A DNA stretch of 64,000 bases from positions 558,001 through 622,000 of the forward strand of contig NZ_CP029684.2 of NCBI RefSeq assembly GCF_004102045.2, in the 5' to 3' direction. Under the pieces are notes generated by a model. That model did not search any database, had not been told where the DNA came from, and saw only the letters and a list, made by a program, of their open reading frames with translations. The first letter of the stretch is position 1; each line of letters starts with the position of its first letter. The DNA comes from Oenococcus sicerae (GTDB lineage: Bacteria > Bacillota > Bacilli > Lactobacillales > Lactobacillaceae). Below are positions 61,467 through 64,000 of the stretch, in pieces. Both the position numbers and the translations under genes were made by a program.

Positions 61467-62446
61467 AGCATCAAACGAATGGAACGATCCAGTTCGGAAG
61501 CGATTCCTTGGCGTTTTTTCACGAGATATTTCTTAAAACGCTGTAAAAAATAGCTAAGTGTTGCGGCTTCATCTTCATCTTCCAGCAGCCGCCATAATCT
61601 GATCACGTTTTCCGCTCGCGCCTGACCTTTTGCTTCTTGACCGATCGCAATTTCATAGAGACTTAATTGAAATAAATATTCCGCGCGAAAACGAATATCA
61701 GGTCTCAGATCCAGACGCGCTTTTAATGTATCCAATAATACTTTAGTTGTCGGCAGATCATCATATATTTGGCTGGAGATCACTGACAAAATAATCTTAT
61801 AATCCTGATCCGCGAAATCATTTTGTCCAGATAAATTACGAAAATAATCACTGGATCTCAGGGCTGATTTCAATAACAGCATACGCGTTTGTGCATCAAA
61901 AGCCGTAGAGAAACCTGTGTACAAATAAACTTCAAACTTGCCCCAGATCTCAACATTGAACAAATACTTTAAAATTTCGTGACTAGCTTGTTTGAACTCG
62001 GCAAACGTTTTATGATTTTTTTTTGGATCATTTTGGCCGCTGTTAACGTCATCAGAAGACTGGTTGATAAAATGCAGCAGGATACCTAAATACTTCGCTG
62101 CTAAATTGCTTGGATCAGCAGCATAATCACGCGCGACCTCCTTTTCCAACTGACGATTTTCGGCTAAGTTCTTGCTATCGCCATCCCCATCCTGCATGCG
62201 TTCAGCTAAACGACGAAAATAATCCGGCAGCTGGCCATTTTTTTGTCGGAATAAAAACTCATCCGGTGTCACTTGAATTTTAGACAGCAAACGAAAAAAA
62301 CGATCAGCTGATATCTTCGTCTGCCCTTTTTCAAAACGCCCGATCAACGAGCGTGATAATCCATCTTCGGCTAGATCCGTCAGACTGAGATTTTTTTCGA
62401 TGCGAATCTGTGAAAAAAGACGGCCATAGTTGTTTTCTGTATTCAT
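61463..62446 (-). CDS. Rgg/GadR/MutR-family transcriptional regulator
   Basis: This 327-residue regulator has an N-terminal XRE-type helix-turn-helix (about residues 8-62, with L-S-L-T-D-L-A and R-S-L-I-G-R-F-E-K-G). A long helical C-terminal repeat domain, as in Rgg proteins, commonly binds a short signalling peptide. It is divergent from an MFS transporter gene with an inverted repeat between them. I looked for a small peptide gene next to it and found no convincing one. Confidence 0.85.
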   Translation of the reverse strand: MNTENNYGRLFSQIRIEKNLSLTDLAEDGLSRSLIGRFEKGQTKISADRFFRLLSKIQVTPDEFLFRQKNGQLPDYFRRLAERMQDGDGDSKNLAENRQLEKEVARDYAADPSNLAAKYLGILLHFINQSSDDVNSGQNDPKKNHKTFAEFKQASHEILKYLFNVEIWGKFEVYLYTGFSTAFDAQTRMLLLKSALRSSDYFRNLSGQNDFADQDYKIILSVISSQIYDDLPTTKVLLDTLKARLDLRPDIRFRAEYLFQLSLYEIAIGQEAKGQARAENVIRLWRLLEDEDEAATLSYFLQRFKKYLVKKRQGIASELDRSIRLML

Positions 62447-62529
62447 TATGGGAATATATTCCCATTTTTTAATATTTTTAGCAATTCTCTTAATAATGAT
62501 TTTATCTAGTTGAAGATAAATTGTTTATC

Positions 62530-62560
62530 ACATATTACATTGACACAAACAGTAATATGT
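62530..62560. promoter_or_regulatory. Inverted repeat at the -35 of the MFS gene, likely Rgg site
   Basis: ACATATTAC (62530-62538) and GTAATATGT (62552-62560) are perfect inverted arms 13 bp apart. The consensus -35 TTGACA (62540-62545) lies between them, so a bound regulator would directly control RNA polymerase. A TAAATT at 62563-62568 is 17 bp from that -35; TATAAA at 62561-62566 is the alternative. Confidence 0.6.
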
Positions 62561-62594
62561 TATAAATTATATGCAGGCGATCGAAGGAGCAGAA

Positions 62595-63926
62595 ATGAAA
62601 GAACTTATCCGCAGCAATAAAGCATTTAGAGCAATTATAGTCAGTGACTTGTTTGAGACGATCGGCGCGGTCCTTTTCAATATCGTCTTTTTGATTTATG
62701 CCGCACAACTGCCAAATAAGACGCTGGCCATTTCCGTCGTCTCATTTATGGCAGTGATGCCAATGGTGCTGCAGGCTTTTTTGGGAAACATGGCTGGCCG
62801 CATTAAGCAACCGATCAAATACATGCTGGATCGGCGCTTGTTTCAAACTGTGCTGTACTTGCTGGAAGCCGGCTTGTTCTTTTTCGGTGATCTGAAATCC
62901 TGGACTATTTTCATCCCGCTGCTATTGATCAATTTTGTCAGTGATCTGACTGGTGGTCTTTCTTCAATGGTCTCAATGCCGATCATCAAGCATGTCGTTC
63001 CTAATGAAAAACGAGAAGTCGCAAATGGCCTGCAAACGGCTATCTCAAGTATTGTCAGCATTGTCGGGCAAGTACTTGGTGCGACGCTGATCGTGATCAT
63101 TAACTACCGCTATGATGTTTTCGCACTGCTGAACGCTTTAATGTTTGCCATTGCCTTCTTAGCCCTTTTCAGTTCAAGAACACAACTAGAACAGGCTGAA
63201 ACCGAATCACAGATCGCAATCAAGCAGTCTCGTGCCGCAGCTGAACCAAGCTCAGCTAGCAGTCCTAAAAAGGCTGGTGTTTTAAAAATGATTTCAGCTT
63301 CGCCGATCGTACTCTTTATTCTTGTCTTTGGCGCGATGATCAATTTCTTCGGTACGCCCGTAGATGCCGTCTTAAATTTAATGCTGCTATCGCATCATGC
63401 GTTGTATTTTCCACCTTTATTCAATACTTATGGTCAATCAGTCGCGGTCTATGGTTCAGTCTTTTCGATCGGCATGATTATCAGTGCTTTGCTTATGGAA
63501 GATTTCCTCGGCAAAATGAAAATTACAACGATCATTATTCTGCTGGAGTTTGTCATGGCAGTGTTGGGTCTAACGACAGCTTTCTTCCCAAATCGCTGGC
63601 TTCTCTTAATTCTGATGTTTACCATGGCATATATTTTGGGAAAATTGAATCCTAAAATCGGCGCCATGATGATGCGAGTCGTACCCGAACATCAATTAGC
63701 GGCCATTATGGGTATTTTCGGTTCGATCATGACACTGGCCATGCCGGTTGGCCAATTGGTCTTTTTGACGATCGCCAATGTCTACCGACCCGCTGATGCT
63801 TGGCTGGTAATGGGTATTAGTTCAATTTTCCTGTTTGTTTTATCACTCGTTTTTTATCGAAAAAGTAATCTAACAAGCGATGATGACGCAGCGACCCAGA
63901 CAAATTTAGAAATTGGACAAAAATAA
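62595..63926 (+). CDS. MFS transporter (probable drug or multidrug exporter)
   Basis: This 443-residue membrane protein has 12 hydrophobic segments and a central cytoplasmic linker rich in Ser and Ala (about residues 205-225). It belongs to the major facilitator superfamily, resembling Gram-positive macrolide/multidrug efflux members. I choose the ATG at 62595 because GAAGGAG lies 7 nt ahead; the ATG at 62571 in the same frame is close to the predicted transcription start. The divergent Rgg-type gene probably regulates it. Substrate unknown. Confidence 0.83.
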   Translation: MKELIRSNKAFRAIIVSDLFETIGAVLFNIVFLIYAAQLPNKTLAISVVSFMAVMPMVLQAFLGNMAGRIKQPIKYMLDRRLFQTVLYLLEAGLFFFGDLKSWTIFIPLLLINFVSDLTGGLSSMVSMPIIKHVVPNEKREVANGLQTAISSIVSIVGQVLGATLIVIINYRYDVFALLNALMFAIAFLALFSSRTQLEQAETESQIAIKQSRAAAEPSSASSPKKAGVLKMISASPIVLFILVFGAMINFFGTPVDAVLNLMLLSHHALYFPPLFNTYGQSVAVYGSVFSIGMIISALLMEDFLGKMKITTIIILLEFVMAVLGLTTAFFPNRWLLLILMFTMAYILGKLNPKIGAMMMRVVPEHQLAAIMGIFGSIMTLAMPVGQLVFLTIANVYRPADAWLVMGISSIFLFVLSLVFYRKSNLTSDDDAATQTNLEIGQK

Positions 63927-63953
63927 AAGCCGCTTCAAAGGAGCGGCTTTTTT
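63924..63953. terminator. Bidirectional terminator after the MFS gene
   Basis: AAAGCCGCT (63926-63934) and AGCGGCTTT (63942-63950) form a 9-bp stem with a 7-nt loop and a T6 run rightward; leftward it is followed by a T-rich tract. Confidence 0.9.
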
Positions 63954-63972
63954 ATAAAAGGACCAGTAGCCA

Positions 63973-64000
63973 TCATTCGCTAGCTAATGATTCAATTGGA
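63973..64000 (-). CDS. Possible C-terminus of a leftward gene (cut by window edge)
   Basis: One minus-strand frame is open to the window edge and ends P-I-E-S-L-A-S-E followed by TGA at 63973-63975. It would share the bidirectional terminator. Only eight codons are visible, so this is tentative. Confidence 0.3.

Noticed and set aside
1-64000. tRNA, rRNA genes or insertion sequences
   Set aside because: I found no cloverleaf-like or rRNA sequence and no transposase or terminal inverted repeats with target duplications.

Overview
The window looks like a chromosomal segment of a low-to-moderate GC lactic acid bacterium of the Leuconostoc/Oenococcus group; Oenococcus is my best guess. The reasons are a D-lactate dehydrogenase, the tig-clpX pair, an oleate hydratase, a T-box-controlled methionine transporter, cell-wall hydrolases built on SH3_8/GW-like repeats ending in K-T-Y-W-I-D, and an unusual number of genes broken by single-base changes. 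The last point fits a mutator lineage: Oenococcus species are reported to lack mutS/mutL. The genus call is inference. I see no rRNA, tRNA, insertion sequence, prophage or CRISPR array.

Layout. 1-7.6 kb: a partial D-lactate dehydrogenase, then an autoregulated TetR gene heading an operon for a heterodimeric ABC exporter plus a membrane-anchored accessory protein, a GlcU-like sugar transporter and a small membrane protein. 7.7-15.2 kb: RsgA, a dead ABC exporter (two in-frame TGA codons and a frameshift), a bacteriocin-immunity-like protein, a frameshifted alpha/beta hydrolase, MsrA with an immunity-like N-terminal domain, a quinone oxidoreductase and an esterase with a perfect cre site. 15.2-20.4 kb: a five-gene operon of membrane acyltransferase, acyl-CoA ligase and an Ssu/Tau-type ABC importer. 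20.4-26.6 kb: oleate hydratase with a palindromic operator, then a Met T-box leader followed by metQ, an M20 peptidase, metN and metP. 26.6-32.6 kb (leftward): the NagR-type regulator and a frameshifted nagA under a dre-like operator, clpX, tig, cdd and an LCP-family protein.

32.6-57.5 kb is a large, mostly leftward surface-polysaccharide region. Reading with transcription from the right it encodes a priming sugar-phosphate transferase, a DUF4422 protein, UDP-galactopyranose mutase, an LtaS-like phosphoglycerol transferase, a GtrB-like transferase, three GT2 enzymes, a Wzz/CpsC-like chain-length protein, a Wzy-like polymerase, another GT2, UDP-glucose dehydrogenase, a GT4 enzyme and a Wzx-like flippase. 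Then come two wall hydrolases (GH25 and GH73) that share a 1,597-bp duplicated 5' half, and a large surface protein with a KxYKxGKxW signal and a beta-helix that carries the same repeat. A GT-C-like membrane enzyme lies on the opposite strand, and GtrA sits at the right edge. The locus suggests a heteropolysaccharide containing galactofuranose and a uronic acid, possibly with glycerol phosphate and a GtrA/GtrB/GT-C side-chain system. 58-64 kb holds metG, an amino-acid permease, and an Rgg-type regulator divergent from an MFS transporter.

The most noteworthy items are: the recent duplication with catalytic-domain exchange in the wall hydrolases, whose direction can be read from a 17-bp scar; the homopolymer frameshifts in three genes; the immunity-domain/MsrA fusion beside a stand-alone relative; the acyltransferase/CoA-ligase/ABC-importer operon; a set of apparently leaderless genes; and the possible split Gtr-type glycosylation system.
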